Shown here one piece after another: positions 1-6,206 of a stretch of 16,275 bases of DNA; the first letter of the stretch is position 1, and every line of letters begins with the position of its first letter. The notes beneath the pieces were generated by a model. It was not told the origin of the DNA and searched no databases. It saw only the letters and a program-made list of their open reading frames with translations. The DNA is from Flavobacterium psychrophilum. GTDB lineage: Bacteria > Bacteroidota > Bacteroidia > Flavobacteriales > Flavobacteriaceae. The position numbers and the translations under genes are program-made. Location of the stretch: assembly GCA_003243255.1 (NCBI GenBank), contig QFQM01000099.1, positions 1 to 16,275 on the forward strand. Reading direction: 5' to 3'.

Positions 1-44
1 TAAGAAAAATCTACTATATTCGTCACACCAATTTAAACAAACCA

Positions 45-1217
45 ATGAAAAAAATACTTTGCCTGTTACTTTTGGCTGCGCCCCTGCTATCTATCGCCCA
101 GATAAATTTTGAAAAAGGATATTTTATCGAGAATGGCATAAAAACCGAATGCCTTATTAAAAATCTTGGGTGGAAAAACAATCCAACCTCCTTTGAATAT
201 AAACTGGATGAAAACGATACTCCAAAAACAAAAACCATAAGCACGGTAACCGAATTTAATGTAAATGAAAGTTACAAGTTTGTAAAAGTTACTACCAATA
301 TTGACCGCTCTGAATCTAATATTGACAGGCTTGACAACAGTAAAGAACCGCAATGGCAAACCGGAACTGTGTATCTTAAGGCTTTAGTGGAAGGGAAAAT
401 TACGCTTTACCAATATGAAGACAATAATCTAATACGATACTTTATCAGTACAGAAGATAGCGCAAAAAGTGAACAGCTTGTATATAAAGAATATCTTTTT
501 GATGGAAGAATCGCTGAAAATAACCTTTTCAGGCAACAGCTATACAACCTGATGAAAGGTGAAAATTTTACATTGCCACGTTTTGAAAATCTTAAATACA
601 AAAAAAACGATCTGGTAAAACTATTTACCGAATATAATGCCGGTACCGGAAAGAAAATGAACAACCTTTCTGAAAAACAGAACAAAGGAAAAGTGAACGT
701 TCGCTTTACTCCCGGAATGACGATCAATTCGTTTGATATTTCCAATAACGTTTCAGGATATGAATTTGATTTTGGCAGTAAGACATCATATAGAATAGGT
801 GCAGAACTGGAATATGTACTACCCTTTAACAACAATAAATGGTCGCTGTTTTTTGACCCAAATTATCAGTCATTTAAAAATGAAGGAAACAGAGGCAGCC
901 AGAAAATGGAATTCAGTTATCAAATTATTGAGCTTCCGTTTGGCGTAAGGCATCATATGTATCTATCAGATAAATCAAGATTTTTTGTTGATGCCGCTTA
1001 TATAGCTTCTGTAACAATGGGCGACACTTACCTGAAAAACGGACCAGTCAGTGAAATTGATAACAACTCTGCTATCGCTATAGGTGCGGGTTATGGCTAT
1101 AAAAAATACAGCATTGAGGCTCGCTATACACTTGAACATGGCATACTTGGCAATTATGTAAGCTGGGAAAGTAATTTCAGCACATTGAGTATAATACTGG
1201 GCTACAATTTTTTATAG
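45..1217 (+). CDS. Outer-membrane beta-barrel protein (PorT/OMP_b-brl_2-like)
   Basis: The 390-residue protein starts with a standard signal peptide (MKK, a leucine-rich core, cleavage expected after SIAQ near residue 19). It should therefore be exported across the inner membrane. Residues about 20-210 form a soluble N-terminal part, rich in lysine, asparagine and glutamate, that I do not recognise as a catalytic domain. From about residue 225 the sequence alternates aromatic and polar residues (for example YRIGAELEYVLPF, ELPFGVRHHMYL, AIGAGYGYKKYSIEARYTL) and ends in ...IILGYNFL. This is the usual pattern of a small Bacteroidota barrel with a terminal aromatic/hydrophobic strand. The start codon is the first ATG of the open frame and is directly followed by the signal peptide. 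There is no informative operon partner, because the next gene has its own likely promoter. The cellular role is unknown: the barrel assignment is good, the function is not. Confidence 0.8.
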   Translation: MKKILCLLLLAAPLLSIAQINFEKGYFIENGIKTECLIKNLGWKNNPTSFEYKLDENDTPKTKTISTVTEFNVNESYKFVKVTTNIDRSESNIDRLDNSKEPQWQTGTVYLKALVEGKITLYQYEDNNLIRYFISTEDSAKSEQLVYKEYLFDGRIAENNLFRQQLYNLMKGENFTLPRFENLKYKKNDLVKLFTEYNAGTGKKMNNLSEKQNKGKVNVRFTPGMTINSFDISNNVSGYEFDFGSKTSYRIGAELEYVLPFNNNKWSLFFDPNYQSFKNEGNRGSQKMEFSYQIIELPFGVRHHMYLSDKSRFFVDAAYIASVTMGDTYLKNGPVSEIDNNSAIAIGAGYGYKKYSIEARYTLEHGILGNYVSWESNFSTLSIILGYNFL

Positions 1218-1259
1218 TAATTTTATACGGAATAATTAAGGTTTTCGTAATCTGATGCG

Positions 1260-1267
1260 TACTTTTG
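1260..1267 (+). promoter_or_regulatory. Bacteroidota -7 promoter element for the CLC/HPP pair
   Basis: TACTTTTG fits the Bacteroidota primary sigma factor -7 word TAnnTTTG exactly. No clear TTG -33 element was found 17-23 bases upstream, so the call rests on the -7 word and its position. Transcription would start a few bases after 1267, which would exclude the ATG at 1255 and favour the in-frame ATG at 1291. Confidence 0.45.
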
Positions 1268-1290
1268 CAGTGAACAATATATTTACTGCA

Positions 1291-2562
1291 ATGTTTACTC
1301 CTGCTTTAAAGAAAAAATACACCTACGCTAAGTATTTCAAACTCATAATTGTTTCATTAGTTATTGGTTTTCTCGCAGCTTTACTGGCTGTTACGCTTAA
1401 GCATATGACTGAGCACTACGAAGAAATGCTCTTCCACAGATCAGAACACCAGACTTTATATCTCATTCTGTTTCCGTTTGCCGGTTTATCACTCATCTAC
1501 ATTTTAAGGCAGTATCTTTTTAAAAAGAAAGAAAACAAAGGTATTAAAGAAGTTTTTGAAAGTACCGCTACAGGGAAGAACCTTCCGTCATACAAAATAC
1601 CATCGCACTTTATAAATGGACTGCTTACGGTAAGTTTTGGAGGCAGTACAGGCATAGAAGTATCTACAGTAGTTTCTACTGCTGCCATAGGGTCATTAGC
1701 TCAGGAAAAAGAAAAAATATTCAGAAAATATAAAACTGAACTCATTTGCGCGGGTATAGCCGCGGGACTTACAGCTCTTTTTTGCAGCCCGCTTGCCGGA
1801 CTGCTTTTTGCTTATGAGGTAATAGCCAAAAAGACAAATAAGATATTTTTTATTACCAATACACTGGCTGCGGCTGTGGCTTTTGCTTTTATACTCATAA
1901 TAGATGAAAAACCACTGTTTCAACTTACTATTACCCGATGGAATCTGTACTCCCTGCCCTATTTTATACTTTTAGGAGTTGTATGTGGCCTTAACTCAAT
2001 ATACCTGACAAAATGTGTATTATTCTTTAAAAAGCAATTTGCTAAAATATCAGGACATTATTATAAAATACTCATCGCAGCAGCTATTGTAAGCAGCCTT
2101 CTTATACTGTTCCCTCAATTGTATGGCGATGGTTATCATGCCATGAAGGAAAGCCTTACTACTGCAAACACGCTAAAACTAACATTACCGCATATCGCTA
2201 TGTTTGTGGGGCTCTTGTTACTAAAACCAGTAATCACTTCAATAACGCTTTCAGCAGGTGGTGACGGAGGTGTTTTTGCACCCAGCCTTTTCATTGGTGC
2301 ATTCACCGGATTGCTTCTTGCTTTGATACTGAACACTTATTTTAATGCAGGTGTAATTCCGTTAAACCTTATGGTTATAGGTATGGCTGCTATGCTAAGC
2401 GCCAGCATCCACGCACCGTTTACAGCCCTGTTTTTGGTTTGTGCACTGGTAAATGATTATACATTATTCCTGCCAATACTCATAGGTACATTGGTAGCAA
2501 AATATTCTGCCAAAGCAATATATCCATATACCGTTTATTCTATAGCACCGGTAAAACAATAG
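1291..2562 (+). CDS. CLC-family chloride channel / anion transporter, divergent selectivity motifs
   Basis: This is a polytopic membrane protein of the CLC family (PF00654), 423 residues from this start. The open frame also has an ATG at 1255, but a likely -7 promoter word at 1260-1267 lies after it, so I prefer 1291 (MFTPALKKK). Numbering below is from the 1255 start. The second CLC motif (GREGP in canonical members) is present as GIEVS at 133-137 and keeps the gating glutamate, E135. The third motif is clear as GGVFAPSLFIGA at 338-349. The first motif (GSGIP) is degenerate as NKGIK at 94-98, so the usual chloride-ligand serine seems to be lysine. In the helix AGLLFAYEV (181-189) the position of the internal proton glutamate of E. 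coli ClC appears to be V189. A tyrosine near the C-terminus (KAIYPY) could be the central ion-site tyrosine. There is no CBS domain. Stop and next start are one base apart, so it is co-transcribed with the HPP gene. The family is certain; ion preference and channel versus exchanger mode are not. Confidence 0.9.
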   Translation: MFTPALKKKYTYAKYFKLIIVSLVIGFLAALLAVTLKHMTEHYEEMLFHRSEHQTLYLILFPFAGLSLIYILRQYLFKKKENKGIKEVFESTATGKNLPSYKIPSHFINGLLTVSFGGSTGIEVSTVVSTAAIGSLAQEKEKIFRKYKTELICAGIAAGLTALFCSPLAGLLFAYEVIAKKTNKIFFITNTLAAAVAFAFILIIDEKPLFQLTITRWNLYSLPYFILLGVVCGLNSIYLTKCVLFFKKQFAKISGHYYKILIAAAIVSSLLILFPQLYGDGYHAMKESLTTANTLKLTLPHIAMFVGLLLLKPVITSITLSAGGDGGVFAPSLFIGAFTGLLLALILNTYFNAGVIPLNLMVIGMAAMLSASIHAPFTALFLVCALVNDYTLFLPILIGTLVAKYSAKAIYPYTVYSIAPVKQ

Positions 2563-2563
2563 T

Positions 2564-3169
2564 ATGCCAATACAAAAAATAAAACGCGGCTATCGCAAAA
2601 CACGTTACGTAGTTTATAAAGAAACACTTATAGACTTTAAAGAGCACTTATGGGCTTTTATTGGCGCCTTTGTAGGCATGGGGATTATTTCCTGGCTGCA
2701 GTATGAAGCATTTCCGCAACAGGATTATGTTTTTCTTATCGGTTCTTTTGGCGCATCATGCGTCTTGGTCTATGGTGTTATACAGAGTCCGCTGGCACAA
2801 CCGCGTAACCTGGTTGGCGGCCATGTTATATCAGCCATTATAGGTGTAAGCATCCAAAAATTATTGCCCGAAATGATATGGCTTTCGGCATCGCTAGCCG
2901 TTGCGCTCTCTATAGTAGTGATGCAGATAACCAAAACCCTGCATCCCCCCGGAGGAGCAACAGCCCTTATTGCTGTTACCGGAGGCCCGCAGATAAAGGC
3001 ACTTGGCTATGAATATGTACTGAATCCGGTATTGAGCGGTGCGATGATATTGCTTGTTATAGCGCTTATCTTTAATAACATCCCTCATAACCGCCAATAT
3101 CCGGCTGCACCGGCTGTGATAAAATTCAGGAAGTTTAAAAAGGCGCTCAGAAAGTCAATAAAAGCATAA
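2564..3169 (+). CDS. HPP family integral membrane protein
   Basis: The 201-residue protein carries the family signature LHPPGGATAL at residues 126-135, with GSFGAS at 60-65 and QPRNLVGGH at 79-87, all typical of the HPP family (PF04982). Hydrophobic stretches at about 31-50, 56-75, 86-118 and 150-172 match the family's four-helix membrane core. The N- and C-termini are strongly basic, as expected for cytoplasmic ends. Characterised HPP members of plastids and cyanobacteria have been linked to nitrite transport; other bacterial members are mostly uncharacterised. The ATG follows the CLC stop codon after a single base, so the two proteins are probably made from one transcript, perhaps with translational coupling. 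The inference is a shared role in anion movement. The last codons lie in the first copy of a 16-base direct repeat (3155-3170). Confidence 0.9.
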   Translation: MPIQKIKRGYRKTRYVVYKETLIDFKEHLWAFIGAFVGMGIISWLQYEAFPQQDYVFLIGSFGASCVLVYGVIQSPLAQPRNLVGGHVISAIIGVSIQKLLPEMIWLSASLAVALSIVVMQITKTLHPPGGATALIAVTGGPQIKALGYEYVLNPVLSGAMILLVIALIFNNIPHNRQYPAAPAVIKFRKFKKALRKSIKA

Positions 3170-3170
3170 A
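3155..3170 (+). repeat. 16-base direct repeat, left copy
   Basis: TCAATAAAAGCATAAA occurs here, covering the last codons and stop of the HPP gene, and identically at 4184-4199 just after the next gene. The flanking bases differ at both ends, so the repeat is exactly 16 bases. Confidence 0.7.
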
Positions 3171-3178
3171 TATTTTTG
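3171..3178 (+). promoter_or_regulatory. Possible -7 promoter element for the gene at 3204
   Basis: TATTTTTG fits TAnnTTTG and lies 26 bases before the ATG at 3204, a reasonable leader length for this phylum. No clear TTG -33 element is visible, and the region is AT-rich, so chance is possible. Confidence 0.4.
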
Positions 3179-3203
3179 TACGTTTATCTCTTATAAATTA
3201 CTT

Positions 3204-4181
3204 ATGCCGAAGATAGATATTAGTGAAGCTTATGTACAAACAATAAGCTGGGCGGATGATAAAATAATAGATTGGTCTACCGGAGGCAGAATTTTTTTAT
3301 TAGACGGAAAAAGAGATGATTTAGAATTATACCATTATCGTTATAAATGTGATGCCGCCATTACTTCAAAGGATGGAACTTACAGTTTGATATATGCCAA
3401 ACTCGGCACTAAAGCCCTACTCCTGAAAAATGGAAATATTTTACGGGAAGTAAACAGAAGCTACTATCGTTCTGATGTATATGAATACCCTGCTGCCTTT
3501 TTTACAACAACTGAGGGAAAAACATATCTTATACACTGCCCAATCGCGTATAATAGGATTGATTTTGAAGATGTAGAAACCGGAGAAATAGTTACAAATG
3601 AATCCAGAAACGATTTATCAGACATATTTCATTCTCGGTTTGAAATAAGCCCTGATAATAAATTCCTCTTGAGTAAAGGCTGGATATGGTCTCCAATTGA
3701 CACAATTTGTGTTTTTGATATTGAAGCCTGCCTTAAAACTCCATCATTACTTAACCACGCCACAATAACTCCCGACTGGACTGGCGAAATATGTTCCGCT
3801 TCTTTTGCAGATAATGAATATATTGTGTTATGTACCTCTAATGAAGAACCTCTTGACGACGACGAACCTGTTCCTGCAGGACATATAGCATTGTGGAATT
3901 TCAAAACAGGAAAATTTTCCAAAGCCGTAAAACCACCCGTAACGATAGGCAATTTGTTTGCTGTCAATATAAAATATTGCTGGGATCTGTATGAATATCC
4001 TAAGCTAATCAATATTGAAACAGGAGAAATTGAACAGGCGTATACTGATATTGACTCAGGCAAGCAGGCTTCATCAATTATTTGGCATCTTAAAAATCTA
4101 CCTTTAGTAGCCCACAACATTGAAATTGGAAAACTTGCAATTAGCAATGGCAAAGATATCGTAGTGCTCAGTATAGATTAA
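3204..4181 (+). CDS. Hypothetical protein, possibly beta-propeller-like
   Basis: I do not recognise the family of this 325-residue protein. It has no signal peptide and no membrane segment, so it is probably cytoplasmic. The sequence repeats a pattern of short strand-like stretches ending in aromatic or acidic turns, such as KIIDWSTGGRIFLLD, RFEISPDNKFLLSKG, GHIALWNFKTGK and KLINIETGEIE. The phrases 'SPDNKFLLS' and 'IALWNFKTGK' resemble blades of WD40/YVTN-type propellers, but no regular 40-residue period can be read by eye. An acidic run (EEPLDDDEP, about residues 214-222) sits in a probable loop. It has a possible promoter of its own and lies between two identical 16-base repeats, which suggests that it was acquired separately from its neighbours. 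The start is the first ATG after the HPP stop. The gene call is strong, the fold is a guess, and no function is proposed. Confidence 0.75.
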   Translation: MPKIDISEAYVQTISWADDKIIDWSTGGRIFLLDGKRDDLELYHYRYKCDAAITSKDGTYSLIYAKLGTKALLLKNGNILREVNRSYYRSDVYEYPAAFFTTTEGKTYLIHCPIAYNRIDFEDVETGEIVTNESRNDLSDIFHSRFEISPDNKFLLSKGWIWSPIDTICVFDIEACLKTPSLLNHATITPDWTGEICSASFADNEYIVLCTSNEEPLDDDEPVPAGHIALWNFKTGKFSKAVKPPVTIGNLFAVNIKYCWDLYEYPKLINIETGEIEQAYTDIDSGKQASSIIWHLKNLPLVAHNIEIGKLAISNGKDIVVLSID

Positions 4182-4183
4182 TC

Positions 4184-4199
4184 TCAATAAAAGCATAAA
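4184..4199 (+). repeat. 16-base direct repeat, right copy
   Basis: Second identical copy of TCAATAAAAGCATAAA, three bases after the stop codon of the gene at 3204-4181. Together with 3155-3170 it brackets that gene, with 1029 bases between corresponding positions. Confidence 0.7.
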
Positions 4200-4226
4200 A
4201 CTGATTAAGGTTTAAGAGGCTCTGTT

Positions 4227-4234
4227 TATCTTTG
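4227..4234 (+). promoter_or_regulatory. -7 promoter element for the VOC gene pair
   Basis: TATCTTTG is an exact match to TAnnTTTG, 28 bases before the ATG at 4262. A TTG -33 element at the usual distance is not evident. Confidence 0.45.
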
Positions 4235-4261
4235 ATATACCAACCTTAAAAATCCTTTATC

Positions 4262-4642
4262 ATGGAAATGCCTGATTACTACCTTCCGGTGATGCCTTAT
4301 CTGATATTAAACAAGGCAACTGAATTTCTTGAATACGCCAAAAGAGTTTTTGATGCAACAGAAATGATGATCGTTCCCGGTGAAGACGACCGGTCTATTA
4401 TGCATGGGGAGATTAAAATAGGTAAAGCCGTTATCATGTTTGCACAAAGCTCTGATACCTGGAAAGAAAAATCGGCAGGTATGTTTATTTTCGTTGAAAG
4501 CGTTGATAAAATTTATACCATTGCTATTGAACAGGGAGGCACTTCACTCCAAAAACCTGAAAGAAAAGAATATGGTTACTCCGCCGGGTTTGAAGATCCT
4601 TATGGCAACCAATGGTGGATAACCGAAGCTGAATATATGTAA
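4262..4642 (+). CDS. VOC superfamily protein, PhnB/glyoxalase-like
   Basis: The 126-residue protein has the PhnB-like subgroup layout of the vicinal-oxygen-chelate superfamily. It opens with 'PVMPYLILNKATEFLEYAKRVFDA', continues with the central strand pair 'HGEIKIGKAVIMFAQ' (about residues 47-61), and closes with 'GFEDPYGNQWWIT' near the C-terminus (about 109-121). Members adopt paired beta-alpha-beta-beta-beta modules and usually act as dimers on small electrophilic or antibiotic substrates; the actual substrate here cannot be told. H47 is a plausible metal ligand, but the other ligands are not clear. There is a second in-frame ATG two codons in (4268), so the start is uncertain by two residues. 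The next VOC gene begins two bases after this stop, so the two are almost certainly in one operon. Confidence 0.85.
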   Translation: MEMPDYYLPVMPYLILNKATEFLEYAKRVFDATEMMIVPGEDDRSIMHGEIKIGKAVIMFAQSSDTWKEKSAGMFIFVESVDKIYTIAIEQGGTSLQKPERKEYGYSAGFEDPYGNQWWITEAEYM

Positions 4643-4644
4643 CA

Positions 4645-5034
4645 ATGCTTAAAATTAACAAGATACACCATGTAGCTATAATCTGCTCTGATTATGAAGC
4701 TTCAAAACACTTTTATACCCACATAATGGGTTTTACCGTATTAGCAGAAAATTACCGTGAAAAACGTCAGTCCTACAAACTGGATCTGGCTGTTAATGAC
4801 AATTATGGCATAGAACTGTTCTCCTTCCCTAACCCACCGCAAAGGGTTTCCCGTCCCGAGGCAGCCGGCCTGCGCCATCTGGCCTTTGAAGTGGATAATA
4901 TCAAACTGGCTGTTGCATGGCTGGATACCAATTCGGTTTCGCATGAGCCAATACGTACAGACGAATTCACTAATAAGCGTTTTACTTTTTTCTCTGATCC
5001 TGATGGATTGCCTTTGGAGTTCTATGAGAAATAG
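4645..5034 (+). CDS. VOC family protein, YaeR/GloA2-like
   Basis: This 129-residue single-module VOC protein is close in layout to the YaeR/SMU1112c (GloA2) group. The usual landmarks are present in order. These are the N-terminal 'IHHVAIICSDYEASKHFY', an 'IELFSFPNPPQR' strand (about residues 55-66), 'GLRHLAFEVDN' (74-84), and a terminal 'SDPDGLPLEFYEK'. The expected metal ligands (a histidine in IHHVA, a glutamate in IELF, the histidine of LRHLAFEV, and the glutamate of LEFYE) can all be assigned, so it is probably an active metal-binding member. Characterised relatives are glyoxalase-like, but the substrate of this subgroup is not established. It follows the other VOC gene with a two-base gap. 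The two sequences are not close copies, so the pairing reflects operon grouping and not a recent duplication. Confidence 0.9.
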   Translation: MLKINKIHHVAIICSDYEASKHFYTHIMGFTVLAENYREKRQSYKLDLAVNDNYGIELFSFPNPPQRVSRPEAAGLRHLAFEVDNIKLAVAWLDTNSVSHEPIRTDEFTNKRFTFFSDPDGLPLEFYEK

Positions 5035-5040
5035 ATTGTT

Positions 5041-5176
5041 TGATTATTCGATTTTAGAAATAGAATCTGAGCGATATTAATATTCTAACTATCGAAAAAT
5101 CAAAGTATCGAATTTTCGGGAATTCTAACTGTCGAAAAATCTAAAAATCCAACAATCTGAAAATCTAAAAATAGAT
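5041..5176. repeat. Intergenic array of degenerate AT-rich words
   Basis: The 173 bases between 5034 and 5208 contain no credible gene. They hold an irregular array of related words. A 19-base unit TTCTAACTRTCGAAAAATC occurs at 5083-5101 and 5123-5141 (one mismatch, 40 bases apart). It is followed by recurring CTAAAAATC / CTGAAAATC words up to about 5173. Periodicity is imperfect, spacers are not of constant length, and no CRISPR architecture is present. It may be an intergenic repeat family of the genome. Confidence 0.6.
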
Positions 5177-5184
5177 TACCTTTG
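5177..5184 (+). promoter_or_regulatory. -7 promoter element for the gene at 5208
   Basis: TACCTTTG matches TAnnTTTG and lies 24 bases before the ATG at 5208, directly after the word array. No clear TTG -33 element is present at the normal distance. Confidence 0.45.
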
Positions 5185-5207
5185 GGGTTTACAAAATATT
5201 TAGAATC

Positions 5208-5747
5208 ATGGTTTACAAATTCAGAGTTATACTTGATGCAGAAGAAGATATCTTCAGGGATATTGCGATTGAAGATACTGATACACTGGAAGATCTGCAC
5301 AATACCATAGTAAATGCCTTTGGCTTTGACGGTATGGAAGCTGCTTCTTTTTACAGAAGTGATGACGAGTGGTCGCAGGGTGAAGAAATACCTTTGTTTG
5401 ATACCGGCGATGTTCCGGGTGAACAAAGAACAATGGCAGAATTTGTACTGGCTGATAACCTTGACCAGAACGAAAACAAGATCATTTATGTGTACGACTT
5501 CCTGAACATGTGGACTTTCTTCGTTGAGCTTGCAGCAATTGAGGAACCTGAAAGTGGCGTTGCTTATCCTGATCTTCTTTTCTCACATGGAGAAATGCCT
5601 GCTACAGCTCCTGACCATGCTTTTGGCGCTGATGGTGAAGACGATGATCTGTACGGTGAATTTGACGACGATTACGACGAAGAAGACTTTGACATGTTTG
5701 ACGACGACCAGAGCTTTGGCGAAATGGACGACCATAACTGGAATTAA
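5208..5747 (+). CDS. pRiA4b ORF-3-like / IS1096-passenger TnpR-type protein with acidic tail
   Basis: The 179-residue protein begins MVYKFRVILDAEEDIFRDIAIEDTDTLEDLHNTIVNAFGFDG. This is the typical N-terminal half of the plasmid pRiA4b ORF-3-like family (PF07929). Proteins of this family occur as passengers in IS1096-type elements and as free-standing genes in Bacteroidota; their biochemical role is not established. The sequence continues with an 'ASFYRSDDEWSQGEEIPLFD' segment and an 'IIYVYDFLNMWTFFVEL' strand (about 94-110), both usual for the family. The last ~45 residues are an aspartate/glutamate-rich tail with almost no basic residues, likely disordered and strongly anionic. There is no signal peptide, so it is cytoplasmic. 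No transposase or terminal repeat of an IS element is adjacent, so the 'IS1096' label says nothing about mobility here. The 8-bp repeat array of the next gene starts about 12 bases after the stop codon. Confidence 0.85.
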   Translation: MVYKFRVILDAEEDIFRDIAIEDTDTLEDLHNTIVNAFGFDGMEAASFYRSDDEWSQGEEIPLFDTGDVPGEQRTMAEFVLADNLDQNENKIIYVYDFLNMWTFFVELAAIEEPESGVAYPDLLFSHGEMPATAPDHAFGADGEDDDLYGEFDDDYDEEDFDMFDDDQSFGEMDDHNWN

Positions 5748-5758
5748 TCATTAAGTAG

Positions 5759-5792
5759 CTTAGGTACTAAGTCACTTAGTTTCTTAGGTTTT
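5759..5792 (+). repeat. Left 8-bp repeat array, inverted with respect to 6207-6250
   Basis: Consecutive 8-base units CTTAGGTA, CTAAGTCA, CTTAGTTT and CTTAGGTT can be read from 5759 to 5790. The segment 5762-5787 matches the reverse complement of 6220-6245 at 23 of 26 positions. The following GTTTT (5788-5792) matches again after one extra 8-base unit in the right arm. The array also contains a local palindrome, ACTAAGT-C-ACTTAGT (5766-5780). Confidence 0.85.
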
Positions 5793-5819
5793 AGCTACAC
5801 TTAAAATTAAAAGATATAA

Positions 5820-6179
5820 ATGAGTGCATTCAGGGATTTGTTGATTTGGCAAAAAGCTATGACTTTGGTAACCAAAATTTACACCACAACAAAAATATTC
5901 CCTAAAGAAGAAGTATTCAGCTTAACCTCACAAATCAGGAGGAGTAGCATATCAATACCAAGTAATATAGCGGAAGGTTATGGCAGAGGCTCAAATACTG
6001 AACTTTTGAGATTTACCAATATCGCCATAGCTTCATTATTTGAGTTGCAGACACAACTTGAAATTGCTTACAATATTGAATACCTTGACGAACAGGAATT
6101 CAGAAACTTATATAATGATACTCGTGAACTCGAGATTATGATAATTTCATTTTCTAATAAAATTAAAGAACGAAAATAA
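5820..6179 (+). CDS. Four-helix bundle protein (23S rRNA intervening-sequence / S23 family)
   Basis: The 119-residue protein is a clear member of the four-helix bundle family (TIGR02436/PF05635) first known from intervening sequences in 23S rRNA genes. It shows the family landmarks in order: 'FRDLLIWQKAM' at the N-terminus (about 4-14), 'LTSQIRRSSISIPSNIAEGYGR' in the centre (about 35-56), and a third helix 'RFTNIAIASLFELQTQLEIA' (about 64-83). The predicted composition is entirely helical, with a basic C-terminus (KIKERK). The molecular role is unknown; the accessory protein Avd of diversity-generating retroelements has the same fold and binds nucleic acid. The ATG at 5820 is followed directly by the conserved N-terminus. 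No TAnnTTTG word lies between 5748 and 5819, so it may depend on transcription from 5177-5184. Both sides are occupied by inverted 8-bp repeat arrays. Confidence 0.9.
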   Translation: MSAFRDLLIWQKAMTLVTKIYTTTKIFPKEEVFSLTSQIRRSSISIPSNIAEGYGRGSNTELLRFTNIAIASLFELQTQLEIAYNIEYLDEQEFRNLYNDTRELEIMIISFSNKIKERK

Positions 6180-6206
6180 GAGACTTTGTTTTAACTTACC
6201 GTGGTC

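Noticed and set aside
407..835. Open frame of 142 codons on the - strand opposite the first barrel gene
   Set aside because: It is fully inside a gene with a signal peptide and barrel strands; its serine/phenylalanine-rich translation is typical of an antisense shadow.
3629..4153. Open frame of 174 codons on the - strand opposite the unknown gene at 3204-4181
   Set aside because: The + strand frame is longer, has a promoter-like word and a soluble-protein composition; the antisense translation shows no domain.
5083..5141. Possible CRISPR-like repeats
   Set aside because: Only two copies of the 19-base unit, with one mismatch; what follows is irregular related words without constant spacers, and no cas gene is in the window.
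5208..5747. Insertion sequence suggested by the IS1096-passenger family name
   Set aside because: No transposase, terminal inverted repeats or target duplication surrounds the gene; the family is often free-standing.
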